64,000 nt of DNA from Tretioscincus oriximinensis (lineage: Eukaryota; Chordata; Lepidosauria; Squamata; Gymnophthalmidae), in the NCBI GenBank assembly GCA_022410635.1, contig JAJVDF010000256.1, positions 757,454-821,453 of the forward strand, read 5' to 3'. The position numbers were made by a program, and so were the translations under genes. Within the stretch, counting starts at the first letter, position 1. Each line of letters opens with the position of its first letter. Shown here piece by piece: positions 11,784 through 23,285 of this stretch. Under the pieces are notes generated by a model. The model ran no database searches and was not told the origin of the DNA. It saw only the letters and a list, made by a program, of their open reading frames with translations.

Positions 11784-11795
11784 TATTTCTGAAGG

Positions 11796-13212
11796 CAGCT
11801 AGTGTCCTCCCATCCAGATCTTGAAGATCATGCTCACTATTAGTATGCTCTGCTTCTATTGGATTACTTAGTCTGAGAATCTGGTAGACATTTTTTAAAT
11901 CGTCTAGTGGATCTACAGTTCATAAGGCATGTGAACACTTTCAGGTTCCAGTTTAGTGGACTCATTTTGATAAGTTACCAAAGCATGTTGTTAGAATGGG
12001 CCCATTGAAGTGCCAAGGCCAACGTTTTTCATTTTTGCCCCACAGAGAAGACTGGTTCTAGAGTTTTTGATTGGGGATTATGTGGCAATTGTCCTGTAAC
12101 AGTTAATCATATATGACTGGTATTGTTCTGAGTCATTTAGACTTGTTCAGCTCACCAGTTTCACTGGAGAAGTCCAAAAGAGACACACATAGAAACAGCC
12201 TTAGTGTCCCTTAATTTGGCAGAATTTCTCTTGAGATTCTTGAAATTTCATGAAGCTGAATAGTCCTTGCTTTTATTTTTGGATTTCACTAAGGAATTGT
12301 TTGTAAAATTGATTGGATGACAAGATAGGGAATGTGACACAAATTCAAAATTTCACTTAGATCTTTCTTATCTGTGCTAACCAAGGGAGAGACAATTTTT
12401 GCTATGTTGAGGATCTACATGTGGAAAAAATAAAAATCAATCTCACATCCAGCATATATATACATATATCGATGTAAGATGCATCTCTTTATTTAACATG
12501 GAGAATTTTCAAAATGCAAGTGAAATGGAGTGTTTTGGACAATAAAAACTTTCTAAGCATAGTGAATGTGTTTAACCAATTGAACACCTATGCTACTTAA
12601 TGGAGTCTTCCACTTCTGTTCTCCAAACCTTCTGATTTGTTACCCTGAAAAAAAACACCATGCCAAAACCCCACCACAAACCCTTCTGACAGTTCAGAGT
12701 ATTTGATGCTGGAGCCAACAGTCAGTGGCAGTCCCTGAACAACTAATTTACCAAGATAAATTGAGATTTCGCAGCACTCCAATCTTGTTCACACTTCTCC
12801 ACTGTGATCTTTCTCCAAGCAATAGCTCATTTTGTTGATATGGACTCAAGATTTAAAGGTGCAGCATTGCAGTGAACCTGCTGCTAAGACAGCAATTTTG
12901 ATAGATTTTTCCTCCAGCACATTTGGACCTAATCTTAACAGTTGATCTTGCTTTGTATGCTTTTCAAAAACAGGGAACAGCCATCAGGAGATGTTGAGAT
13001 ACAAAGAGTATGTTGACAGCACTCAGCTTTATATCTCCTTTTAATCAATTACAAGAGAGGCAGTTAAATGCTTGCCTGAAAATGATAATAGGCTGGACGT
13101 GGCTAATAAACTGAAACTTAACTTAGGTGCTGGAATGGCAGGTCATAGCATATTTCTGCACTAGAAAGGCCCTTTCTTTTGAAATATATCTTGGAATAGG
13201 GGCCAGCCATCT
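11796..13212. other. Intronic stretch without recognised elements
   Basis: AT-rich sequence; no gene, RNA or clear repeat seen. Confidence 0.5.
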
Positions 13213-13294
13213 ATACTGCTCAAAATAATTCAGGGAACATTTTAGCATACACTGTTATGTTAAAATGTTCCCTTAATTGTTTTGAGCAGTATAT
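13213..13294. mobile_element. Mini MITE, copy 2
   Basis: Palindrome from TACTGCTCAAAATAATTCAG to CTTAATTGTTTTGAGCAGTA, TA-flanked; the same family as 4279-4354. Confidence 0.7.
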
Positions 13295-15004
13295 ATGCGA
13301 AAGAAAGAGGAGGAGAAGAGTTGCTTTTTATAACCCAGATTTTTCAACCCAGAAAGGCCCAAAATGAAGCTCAAAATAACTGTGACCAGCCCAAGATAAC
13401 ATAGATGGCTTCAGGTGGGAATGAGGAATTAAACTGGGAGACTATCAGATAAGAGGTCCAAAAATAAAATGTGCAGAATGAGATATAAATTCTTGAGTCC
13501 AGGATCTAAAAAGGTAACCTTGATGAAGTCTGCATTAACTTGGAAGGAATTGGTCCATAGTTAAAGATATTAAATCCAATGCTATCACTTGAGATTCATG
13601 TGCTGCCATATTCAGGATTAGTTTCTAGAGTCACAAAATCAGGGATGGGAGTTAAAGTTTTAATAGATATGCAAGAAGACAGAGAAGCTACATGAAGCTT
13701 ATAATGCCTGTAGCACCTGGGGGGAGGGGAATCACTGTTTCATAAATTTAATTTTTGCAAAATCCCATTTTTTTTTGTTTTGGTGGCAATCCTAAACTAT
13801 AGCATAGTCACTATTCTGTTACAGTGATTCATGCCAAGACAACTTTCTAGCTGAACTGCTGCAGTGTACAATATAGAGAATTACTCTAACTTCATTTTTA
13901 ATCATCATCACCATCATCATCATCTAAAGGAATGTTACATACTGAAAATACACATAAACAGAACAACAGAGATATATTAAAAATAGAACACAGAGTGAAA
14001 GTAACTGTTTTTTCCCCTCTTCCCACTTCTGCTCAGTAACACCTAACTTTCAATTCCATGTAGTAAGTGCGGATTAAATTTCACAACAGAAAAAAGAAAA
14101 TCTACCCTTTATTAAAACGTGAATATAATGAAAGGGACATTCAGTCCACAGATGTTCTGCAGGATCCATCAATGCATCTCATATTTTGGCATAGTCCANC
14201 ATCCATTTCAAGGAAATTAGAGCATTTTTGCTCTTAGCTTCAGAGAATGGTCTTCAGGAATCATTTGCATCCACTGACTAGGTGGCATGTTTCCTGCCAT
14301 TCACACTTCTCCATGCTAAAACATTCCTGCTTCTAGCCCAGAAACAAGAAGTCAAAATATGAAATTCCAGTAGATAATTAGCTAAATTAATTAACCCTCC
14401 AATAAGAAAAGCTTGAACAGCTTGGTATGTCTGCTTGTCAACCAATTTGTAGCTTAAATTAGCCATGTTGTATTTAGCCTTTTTGTGTTGACTACATGCG
14501 TATTTCCCCTTCATTGTGACTGGGTAAAAACATATAATATGATATGTATAATACAGATAGGTAAGCATACAGTGTTCACACAATATTCCATAGCACAGAA
14601 ATGATTCTGCATTGTTTAAAAGCCATCCACACAAAATAAGTCTAGGAATACTTTTGGAGTGATTAGGGAATAAGGAAACAGCTAACAATGTGAATGCTCT
14701 GTTCTTGCTAATTGCTTGGATTGTTCTCCAATCAAAGTGTGAAAATACCTTTAATGCTAGCTTCAGGCTTTGATGTATCCCATTAATCATAAAGTCTATT
14801 CAGTCAGACTCGATTTGCTAGCATACTTCCAATGTCTGGCTGATACCAGGCATACTACAGGTAAAAGAAAATGCATCAAGTCTTGTTGTGAATTTGTTGA
14901 ATTGTTAGTAGAGAAATTATGTAACAAAAAATTCTCAGACTTTAGCTCACAACTGGTATAAAATGCAGGAACAATGCTATCTATGTGTAATGCTGGATGG
15001 AGGC
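13295..15004. other. Intronic stretch, mostly unique
   Basis: Contains an imperfect (CAT)n run at 13901-13924 and a single N at 14199. The 170-codon open frame at 14278-14790 (minus) has no recognisable domain and is probably chance. Confidence 0.5.
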
Positions 15005-15290
15005 ACAACACATTTACCTTAAAGGAACTGCACTGATTGCCAATCTGCTAAAGGAACACCTTCTCCCATATCAACTTTCTGTTGTCTTAAGATCTGCAGA
15101 CAGGGCTCTCCTGATTGTGTCACCAGTCTCAGTAACAAAGAGAGTGGGAACCTGGGACATGGCCTTCTCACTGGAAGCTCCTAGACTGTGGAACATCTCC
15201 TCCTGGGGCTGCACTAATCACCATCACTGTATTGGTGCAGAAAATCATTGAAGATGTACCTCTCTAATCTAGCCTTTGGCTGAAAAAACA
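15005..15290 (+). mobile_element. L2-like LINE fragment (end of RT protein)
   Basis: Translates to pieces of the conserved C-terminus: LKEHLLPYQLSVVLRSADRA, then LLIVSPVSV, then RLWNISS, followed by a degraded 3' tail. Same family as 40330-40742. Confidence 0.7.
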
Positions 15291-15889
15291 GCTCTCCCTT
15301 CCCTACTTTCTGGCATGGTTGTTTTTGATGTATCAATCCTGTTTTTTTATTGTTAATTTCCTGGAGACGCAAACAAACAAACAAGGGCTGCCAACAAACA
15401 AGGGCTTAAAATGGGTGCAGCAGCGGATTCGTTGTCCTTTGTGCACATTTGTTTACCAGAAAAACCAACTTCGTATGCACACCACTTGTTTCTGCTACGG
15501 AGTTCTTTGTCAAAACCTGATGCCACTGCTGTTTTTCAACATTCACATTAATTCTACTCTGGCTATGGAACTGCCCATAGCAGCTTTCCTTTGTGTGGAT
15601 ACTCCTGTTTCAGATTCGCACTTATCCATGATGTAATGGTTGCCCCAGCCAATAATGAAAAAGGGCATTCCTGGGCTGGGTTGCTGGGTTGCAGCGCATG
15701 TAATGTTTTCTGCCAGTTCCTCCTAACCCCCACATTGAAGTAACATCTGAGCACAGGTCCTTTCAGGCAGTGCACCATCCCAACTTTGATCTCATTTATT
15801 TGTAGCCAGAAAATAAGGGTCACTGATGAGGTTGATGTGGAACAGGCAGATCCAACTACATTGACTACAGTCAAAGGACTTACTTGGGC

Positions 15890-16112
15890 ATGGTGGGCAC
15901 CAAGGGTATAAATGGATACTAGGATGGATGTCTGGATGTTGCCTACAGGATGGAGCAACAGGCAGGACTCCTGAAATACTATTTGCTTTCCTCTGTTCGG
16001 ACTGCCCAGGTGCATCTGGGGGGCCTCTGTGTGACACAGAATGCTGGACTTGATGGGCTGTGTCCTTATCCAGTATGGCTCTTCTTATGTTCTTATGTTG
16101 CTATAATACTTT
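15890..16112 (+). mobile_element. CR1-group LINE 3' end
   Basis: Contains ACCAAGGGTATAAATGG, GGATGGAGCAACAGGCAGGA, CTGCCCAGGTGCATCTGG, CAGAATGCTGGACTTGATGG and the terminal TTCTTATGTTCTTATGTT repeat. Confidence 0.85.
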
Positions 16113-16150
16113 TGTCTTCAATCCTTCTTTAAGCAGGATACAGTCTAGTA

Positions 16151-16648
16151 CAGTGGTTCTCAACCTTTCTAATGCCGTGACCCCGCAATACAGTTCCTCA
16201 TGTTGCGGTGACCCCAATTTTGGTGGCTACTTCAAAAGTAATTTTGCTACATTTATGATTCGGAATGTAAATACCTGATATGCATTATGTATTCTCATTG
16301 CTACAAATCAAACATAAGAACATAAGAACATAAGAAGAGCCATACTGGATCAGGCCACAGCCCATCATGTCCTGCATTCTGTGTCACACAGAGGTCCGCC
16401 AGATGCACCTGGGCAGTCCAAACAGAGGAAAGCAAAATATGCTCCTGTTCATGACTCCCTGCAAATGGTATTTCAAGAGTCCATAATTTAAACATAGTGA
16501 TTAATCACAAAAACAATATTTAATTATATGTTGAGAAATATTTATTACTAATTCCAATAAATAATATTTCACCATGCCTTTAGGTGACCCCTATATTTTG
16601 GTCGTTCGACCCCCACCGGGGTTGCGACCCACAGATTGAGAACCGCTG
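16151..16648 (+). mobile_element. SPIN-type hAT transposon (non-autonomous), interrupted
   Basis: The left end CAGTGGTTCTCAACCTTTCT and right end (minus strand CAGCGGTTCTCAATCTGTGG) are hAT TIRs. The inner right part contains TTTTGGTCGTTCGACCCCC, diagnostic of SPIN (Space Invader) elements as I remember their consensus. An 8-bp duplication flanks it: GTCTAGTA at 16143-16150 and GTCTAGTG at 16649-16656. It carries no transposase. A CR1-group fragment sits inside (16317-16489); without it the element is about 320 bp. SPIN elements are known from several tetrapods, including squamates, where horizontal transfer is inferred. Confidence 0.9.
16317..16489 (-). mobile_element. CR1-group LINE 3' end inserted in the SPIN element
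   Basis: In minus orientation it opens with the ACATAAGAACATAAGA tail repeat, then GCCATACTGGATCAGGCC and TGCACCTGGGCAGTCC. AAACATA flanks both sides (16310-16316 and 16490-16496), fitting a target duplication, and the SPIN sequence resumes directly after it. Confidence 0.85.
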
Positions 16649-17289
16649 GTCTAGTGGATGGTAAGTTTCCAATCTTCATTAACAATGGATAGAGCAGACC
16701 ACTGATAGTGATCAATATGGTAGACATTGTGATCCCATAAGTAGTTTTAGGAACATTTGATTTGGAATGTTTTGGGGAAGGCACTGGTTCCCTTTAATAA
16801 ATATAAATGGAGAAGGTGGAAAGCAACGTGAACCTTGTGAGGGTGGGAGAATATTTGGGGATAAATATTCAACAGACTTTGGGAGGGGAAACCTTAAGGG
16901 GAATCTGTCATTTACTGTGAAGGTGTGCTACCAGAGGAAAATGAAGACTGCAAGTAATTTTTTGAAGGAGTTGTGACATGTATTAAGTCCGGTGAGCTGA
17001 ATTGCTGAAGAGAATGAAGCTGTTCCTGCCTGCCAAAGCTGAATGGTGCCGGGAGGAGGAGTACAGCTCATTTATCAGTACATTGAGATGGCTAGTGAAC
17101 AACGATTATGAACCATGGAAGAAGATAAGTGTATTCTGCTCCACTGAAAGAGTTTTTATGTTGTCGATCTTATGGAAACCAGGGAACAAACTTTTTTCTA
17201 TTAAGAGAAGCCTCCAAAGTTGATATCATTACTGATGCAGCCAGCTGTGAATTCTTTCTATTTACTCCCCTCTGTTGAGGACTGAACGT

Positions 17290-17722
17290 TGAAAAACCCT
17301 TAGTGGGCCCCTTCCCCCCAGCAGGCATCACAGACATTAAGTGATGATTTTTTTCTCCAGAAGATCCTTGTAGATCCTCGGTGCTTCCTGTCACTGTGGC
17401 TAATGGCGAGTTTTTCCTAAAGGGCAATCCTAGGTAGGTGATGATCTTTTATCCTGGAGTTGTGCCCCATCCAGCACAGTTGCTTTTTCAGTAGTATGGC
17501 CTCAATGCTGGTGACGTCTGCTTGTTGAAGGACCATGGTGTTAATGATGTAGTCATTCCTATGGATATGCAGGATGGTGCAAAGGTTTCGCTAGCAGAAC
17601 TGCTCCAGGAGGTGGTGACAGTAGATGACCCATGTCTCAGATCCATACAGGAGAGTAGACAAAACCACACTGATCTTCATATTTTTCTTCAAATGTTTGT
17701 TTTCCCAAACAACACACTTGGG
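17290..17722 (-). mobile_element. Non-LTR retrotransposon RT fragment, degenerate
   Basis: Minus-strand translation gives STLLYGSETWVIYCHHLLEQ, then TSIEAILLKKQLCWMGHNSR, then HHLPRIAL, the usual C-terminal order in many animal LINE proteins (LLYGSETW, then a QLRW-GH block). Stops are present. The clade cannot be fixed from this piece. Confidence 0.65.
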
Positions 17723-17761
17723 GGGAGGTTGGTTTTTCCACGTAATTCCAGAATTGTGAAA

Positions 17762-17835
17762 GAAAAGGCTTTGACTTTTAAAGTCCTAAATAACTTGGGT
17801 CATAGGTATCTGAGAAAGCAGCATAAAGACTTGTC
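17762..17835 (+). mobile_element. L2-like LINE scrap
   Basis: Translates to TFKVLNNLGHRYLRKQ, matching the YKALNNLGPKYLKE stretch of the copy at 40330-40742. Confidence 0.5.
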
Positions 17836-17863
17836 CTGCTGGTAATTCCATCACCCTAGGGTT

Positions 17864-18014
17864 GTCAGAAAAAATCTGGAATAAAAGTTTACATCTTTAA
17901 TGGGTGTGAAACAGTAATTCACTGCCCAAGTGGTGTGGCAATTAGAAGCTGCTTCTGGTGAAAGATCCTCTCTTCTATAGCCATTAAAGGTGTAAACTTG
18001 AAATCCAGATTTTA
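17864..18014. mobile_element. Fold-back element
   Basis: The left arm AAATCTGGAATAAAAGTTTA and its continuation to CTTTAATGG are mirrored by CCATTAAAGGTGTAAACTTG and on to CCAGATTTTA. The spacer is about 75 bp. Unassigned. Confidence 0.6.
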
Positions 18015-18764
18015 CCTGGTAACTTTATTTCACGTCTGAAACTAAAGATGTGGGAGGAACTTGTGGGAAAACCATCTACGCCGTAGCCTCCAGGCTTTGG
18101 AAACACCTCTACTATAAAGCTTTGCAAGCTGCAGCTCTAAGCACTTTTACTTAGTGGAGGTATATTTCTTTATTCTGGCCTTTATTTAAAAGGGGTCAAT
18201 GTTATCTCCTTTTTAAAGATGTACTGGTACTATGTAACCAAATTAATAAGCCAACAAATATGCATTTCTGTTTGCCTAGAGTCTTCACAATGATAATTTA
18301 GGTGCTGTGTAAAGGACATATGGATTCATTGCTTATAAATTATATTGATTGGAGGCTCATAGGCAGAATTCATCCCACCCAATCAAAATTTAACAACACA
18401 GCGGTAATAGATGGAGCAAACATCACACAGCAGCAGAACTTAGCAAATAGTAGTATCAATACTCAAATGGTGAAGCATTTCCTCATCTGACCATTGCTGC
18501 CTGCATTCACCCACCCCATGCTGCATCTTCCTGAACCCTTGCTGGGCCTTGTCAAGGTCTCAATAAGCCCTCCCATTCTGCCCCTCTACCAATCCCTTTA
18601 CTTCCCTTTCCTTCTTGTACCACCCACATACTTTTGTCAAATCCAATGCTTGCCGAATAAAAGAAAAAGAAAAAAAGGAAGAATCGGTGTGAACTGGAAA
18701 TGGCACTAGGAAGTAAGACGCTCTTTCACATCGTCCTTTTGAAGTCAAAGAGCTCCGCTAAGGA

Positions 18765-19000
18765 GACAGTCAGACATGGGGAGGGGTGAGCAACAGCCTG
18801 TAGCTGTAGCCAACCCAGCTATTCAAAAGCAAGAATTGCAAGAAATTGCAACTGACTGCAAGTAGATACATGGGAACCACCACAGCCTGGTGGGGAAGAC
18901 AGAATGTAAGCCTTTGGGCAAAATATCCTTGTAAGCCACTTTGAGTCCCTTTGAAAGGTGAGAAAAAGTGGGGTATAAGAACACAGTTCTTCTTCTTAAA
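18765..19000 (+). mobile_element. tRNA-derived SINE, head degraded
   Basis: Shares the body of the four-copy SINE family: AGCTATTCAAAAGCAAGAAT, TTGCAAGAAATTGCAACTGA, ATATCCTTGTAAGCC, then AAAGGTGAGAAAAAGTGGGG and a short TTC tail. The tRNA-like head seen at 33198-33250 is not clear here. Confidence 0.75.
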
Positions 19001-20282
19001 CAGTAAAAAAGCATATAAAGGTTACAGGTCCCTAGGAAACTGGACAATCCTTTCTCCTAGTAAACTATAATTCACATAGAGAAAACTTCCAAGAGATCTC
19101 CCTAATTTCTTTCTTCAGCCGTCTCTTTTGCTGTCATTTCAATCACTGACAAAACTAAGGTGCTTCTTGAGAAGAGAACATGGAAGTAAAAGTTTACTAA
19201 TTGTTCTATCAACTTATATTACCTTTTTAATCAAGGAGTGACTGTTTTATTCTCTTGAAGCTGTATTACTATAAATCAGAATTGTAAGCCAGAATCAAGC
19301 GGTGATTTGCAAGCCTGATTCTTTGGAAATCCTTCAAGCATAGCATTTTGGTGATCAATGAATACAGATACACAAGTTGATGAGAAGTGGCAAAAGGTAA
19401 TCACTTCAGTCCCTTGTTTATTTCCAGCCTTGATTGGAATGATGATCAGTGATTATCATGAATGATTCAGTCACACACATATGGGACACTGTATTCTACA
19501 GCAAACAAGATGCAAGTGTACCGTGCATTTCTCTATGCTCAATATCTCTTAATCTCAATATATTATTTCTTATGGACTTATTATTTATTTGGGAAAGAAT
19601 TTTGTAGGATACTGAATCATTAATTGACTCCTACTTGACTGAATGGTATCTTCATACAGGTTTTTTGGCAGATTTGGAAGTATGTTCCCATTCTCTGTTA
19701 CTGAGCAGATGACAGGAACTGAACTGTAAACCCTTTGTGTTCTCAGCAGTCTTTTACTGCTTCTGTGAGTGCTATTATCTTTTCAGAACACTGTCTGAAG
19801 AATATATCCTAGTATTGCAACTAGTTTCATAAGCAACATAAATTATACCAGAAGTGGAGTGACAGCAACTAGCTTGGATATCTTTAAGAAATGATTATAC
19901 TATTTTATGGAAGTGAAATATATGGTAGTCTAGTAAAATAGATGCCTTGGTGTTTGTTTTGGCACACCTGGGTTGAGAGGCTCTGGTGTCTGGTCTATGC
20001 CCAGGGACTATCTGTTAACCCTTTGAGACTAGAATCTCCAAACAAAGAACTCCAGGCAAGGTATAAAGCAAAATAAACAGTTTTACTTAAAGGAAATAAA
20101 TGAAGGGTTACTCCAACCCACAGGCTTGTAGAAATAAAAAAACAGAGTACTTTACAAAAGATGTTCTCTTGATTGCAGTCCTCTTTCTGGGATGATTAGG
20201 TCTGAAGACTTCTGGACTCCTTTCCAAAGGAGCTAAAAGCTGGTCAGAAGCTCCAAAATGTCTCTTGGACTAGTTGGTTGTT
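19001..20282. other. Intronic stretch, mostly unique
   Basis: No gene seen. The part from about 19960 on, together with 20893-21150, reads like one older block split by the 20285-20890 element; it may itself be an old interspersed repeat, but I cannot assign it. Confidence 0.4.
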
Positions 20283-20284
20283 TA

Positions 20285-20890
20285 GGGTTGCCATACGTCC
20301 CGGTAAACCGGGACAAACCCGGTTTGGGGGACTAAAATATAGTCCCCTCCGGGTTTTAAGGCAAAATCCCGGCTTTTGACATTCCCTGATGTTGCATCAG
20401 GGAATGTAAAAAGGCGGGATTTTAAAGGAAAAGCAGCCGTCAGATCTGACGGCTGCAGCGCGCGCAACGCTTTCCGGAGTCCTGGGAGGACTCTCGGAGC
20501 GCGCCGTCGCTGATCCTTGGCTGGAGGCGGGGTTTCACCCTGCTCTCACCGCCAACTTGCCTCTAGCAGAGGAGAAACACCTGGGTTTGTGACAGGAGGG
20601 CAGCTCTGCCCTCCTCTCACAAACATAAGCGTTTTTGCTCCGCTGCTGCAGGCGAGGTGGCGGCCCGCTTGCGAGAGCAGGGCGAAACCCCGCCTCCGGC
20701 AAAAGAGCAGGTGCGCGTGCGCGCGTGCGCATGTGTGTGCGCAAGGACGCTTGTGATGAGACAGGCAGAAGAGGTTTTGCCTGTCTCGCTACAAGCGTGC
20801 ATATGTGCGCATGCGCACGCGCGCACGCATGCATGCGCGCACCCCACCCGACCCCCGTCCCGGTTTTGAGTTGCCAGAATATGGCAACCC
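20285..20890. mobile_element. GC-rich DNA transposon made of chained hairpins
   Basis: Flanked by TA (20283-20284, 20891-20892) and bounded by the inverted ends GGGTTGCCATA and TATGGCAACCC. Inside lie successive inverted repeats: one around GTCCCC/GGGGAC at 20305-20350, ACATTCCCTGATG / CATCAGGGAATGT, the perfect palindrome GCAGCCGTCAGATCTGACGG CTGC, nested arms at 20520-20700, and arms at 20745-20800 around GAGACAGGCAGAAG. Alternating CG/CA runs at 20710-20740 and 20800-20840 could adopt Z-form. No transposase. Base composition is far from the AT-rich surroundings. Confidence 0.8.
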
Positions 20891-20892
20891 TA

Positions 20893-23068
20893 TGGTTGTT
20901 GGTTGTTGTTGCTATAGTTGGTGCTAAGGTTGCCTGATTGAGCTACAAAGGCCTTGAACATCAGACAAAATGCAAAGCCTTGCCTCTAGGTCTGAGATAT
21001 GAAAGAGAAACTAATTCAACAGAGGGAGTCTTTTATAAAGAAGGTTGGGGCAAACCAACTGTAGCTAACTCCAAAGGGGGATTCTGAACTCCTCCCCAAA
21101 GCTAATACAGAAAATAGACTACACTAAAGAACTAGGACAAACTAAGACTTCACAGTGTTGTCTACTGGTTGGAGTGACAAAGAAGATGTCAAGGAGGTGA
21201 AAACAGATAAAGCTCTTACCTTCTTTTGCTAGTTGTGAATGCTCCAAAGCAATTGGTAGAACATTGTGTGGAACAGAATGCTGGACTAGGTGGATTGTGG
21301 CTCAATGGGATTTGCATGTAGCAGAGACTCATATTTTTTATCATTTGAGAAATCATATCATTTATTAAGCTTATCCAAATTAAGTGTTCTATGTACTGTT
21401 TACTTGTAGCTAAAGTTCTTAGAGATCTCCAAACCCACAAGCAATCAAGTTACACGAGAAATAGGCAACATTCTTACAAAATTATACTGAGGCTTTAAAT
21501 TCGGATTCTTACTAGAGAGACTCTTATGGCACAGTGTGCACTGGAAGAGTGAGTGATCGTCATGATCTTGCACTTGTTCTTCGGACATTCTATCATAACT
21601 ACTCACTATGAGTGTTGTAAAGGGAGAGAAGAAGTAATTCACATTTTGTGGTGGTAGCTCTTTCCATCAAAAAACAGAAAATGTCTCAATTTGCATCTTT
21701 AGTCTAGACTGATCTACATTCTAGTTTGAATTCTATTAATAATGAACCTAGTTGAAACATCACATGTATTCAGGTAGGAATCATGGCCAATGCTTCAAAT
21801 AATGTGCATGGCAAGGCAGTTAAAATGTTACATGGATTCAATACTGGTAAAATTAACGGTATGTGTGACATTATTAAATTTCTATTCAAACATATAAAAA
21901 TTGTATATAGTCAATTTGTGGAGCAAGGCTTAGTTCTGGAATATAATCTGCAATAAGAGCCTATGCAGAAGCTGGCCCTATGCCAAAGTCCCAGAAAAAC
22001 AAAGCGAGTTTGAGGCATTTTTAAAGAACATCGCTATACAATCTCACCAGTAAATAATAGGTAAATTCCACTTAAAATATTACTGAGAAATGTAATATGT
22101 AAAAACTTTTGAATACATTCTAAGGATTTCTGAAATCTGAACCAGTACTTCAAGGTCAAAGCAAAATGAATTCACATATAGAATATCTGAATCAATTATT
22201 TTCAAATGTTCTGTTATATTGCTAACAAAAACAAGAATACGGACATAATATAAACGTGAGTTTGATCATTAGTGAGCTCATTTTACAGGTTTATTTTAAG
22301 GCGCAAACATGACAGCACTGTCAAAGATGCAATAGTAATTACAAGATGTTAATAGAAGGCTAGAAACAGTCCATTATATGTTTTCAATTTTTGATAACCC
22401 GTTCAAATAATAATGAGTATCTCGGCTGAAACGAATGTTTAGATATGTCATCGTAGCTTGTTCACTCCTTTTTTGGTAACCTTTTTGCATTTGCAATCTA
22501 ATCCATTAAGAATAGCAGAGAAAAATGGAACAGAGAACATGGAAAACATTATCAAATACCTGGAGAAGAATTTATAGGACATCTAGTTTCACTCTCTGTC
22601 ATCTTGTGGTTTTATTGCATAAATCATGACTAAGGCTTTCAGAAACATATACTAAGCTGCATATACCCAAATATTTTGACCATGAACTTAAGCTGCACCA
22701 ATCTAAAGTCATGAAAAAAGCTCTTATTAACTGTTGTGTCAACCTTCTGGTATGAATAAACAATTTTATCCTCAAAGTGTCTTGCAGAACCAATTTTCAA
22801 ATGACACCAAACCATTTAGAAATATTCCACTATTCAAATGAGAATGAAACCAAAATCCAAGCCTACCTTTATTGCCCTGCTATAGGTAAGATAATGCATC
22901 CAGAACTGTATTTAGTTTTCTTTACAAGCTCAAAGAAAAAGCTTGAGAGCAATAGGTCTATGACTTTATATGTTTCCACTATTTAGAAACTGATTAGGGT
23001 CTGTTTATAGGACATTAGGACTATGAAAACCACATAGTTAGTTATTGTTGTTATCCTACAACTACAAC

Positions 23069-23069
<1 letters not shown>
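20893..23069. other. Intronic stretch, mostly unique
   Basis: No gene seen. A tiny CR1-group scrap with GGAACAGAATGCTGGACTAG lies near 21265. The part from about 21650 to 23060 shows no repeat that I recognise. Confidence 0.5.
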
Positions 23070-23128
<59 letters not shown>

Positions 23129-23129
23129 A
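23070..23129. repeat. (ATC)n microsatellite
   Basis: About 20 uninterrupted ATC units. Confidence 0.95.
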
Positions 23130-23285
23130 TAAAGAGTCTGGAACAAATGCTATTTATATTAGAAATGCACAGGCAAACCATTGTAGTTTTTTAAAAATAT
23201 TCCTATGGATTAATCAGCAAGGAGTCTCACAATACCTTATGGGTTAACAACAGCAACAAAAGCTAAATAACATAACCTATTAATA

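Noticed and set aside
13901..13924. Possible CRISPR-like or direct repeat spacing around the (CAT) runs at 13901 and 23070
   Set aside because: Plain trinucleotide microsatellites without spacers, in a vertebrate intron.
14278..14790. 170-codon open frame on the minus strand
   Set aside because: Composition and sequence show no known family and no transposon motif; AT-rich intron with few stops by chance.
20517..20937. GC- and CpG-rich block with several overlapping frames that might look like a CpG-island promoter or exon
   Set aside because: The GC content stops at the TA-flanked ends of a palindromic transposon, and the frames are products of the inverted repeats.
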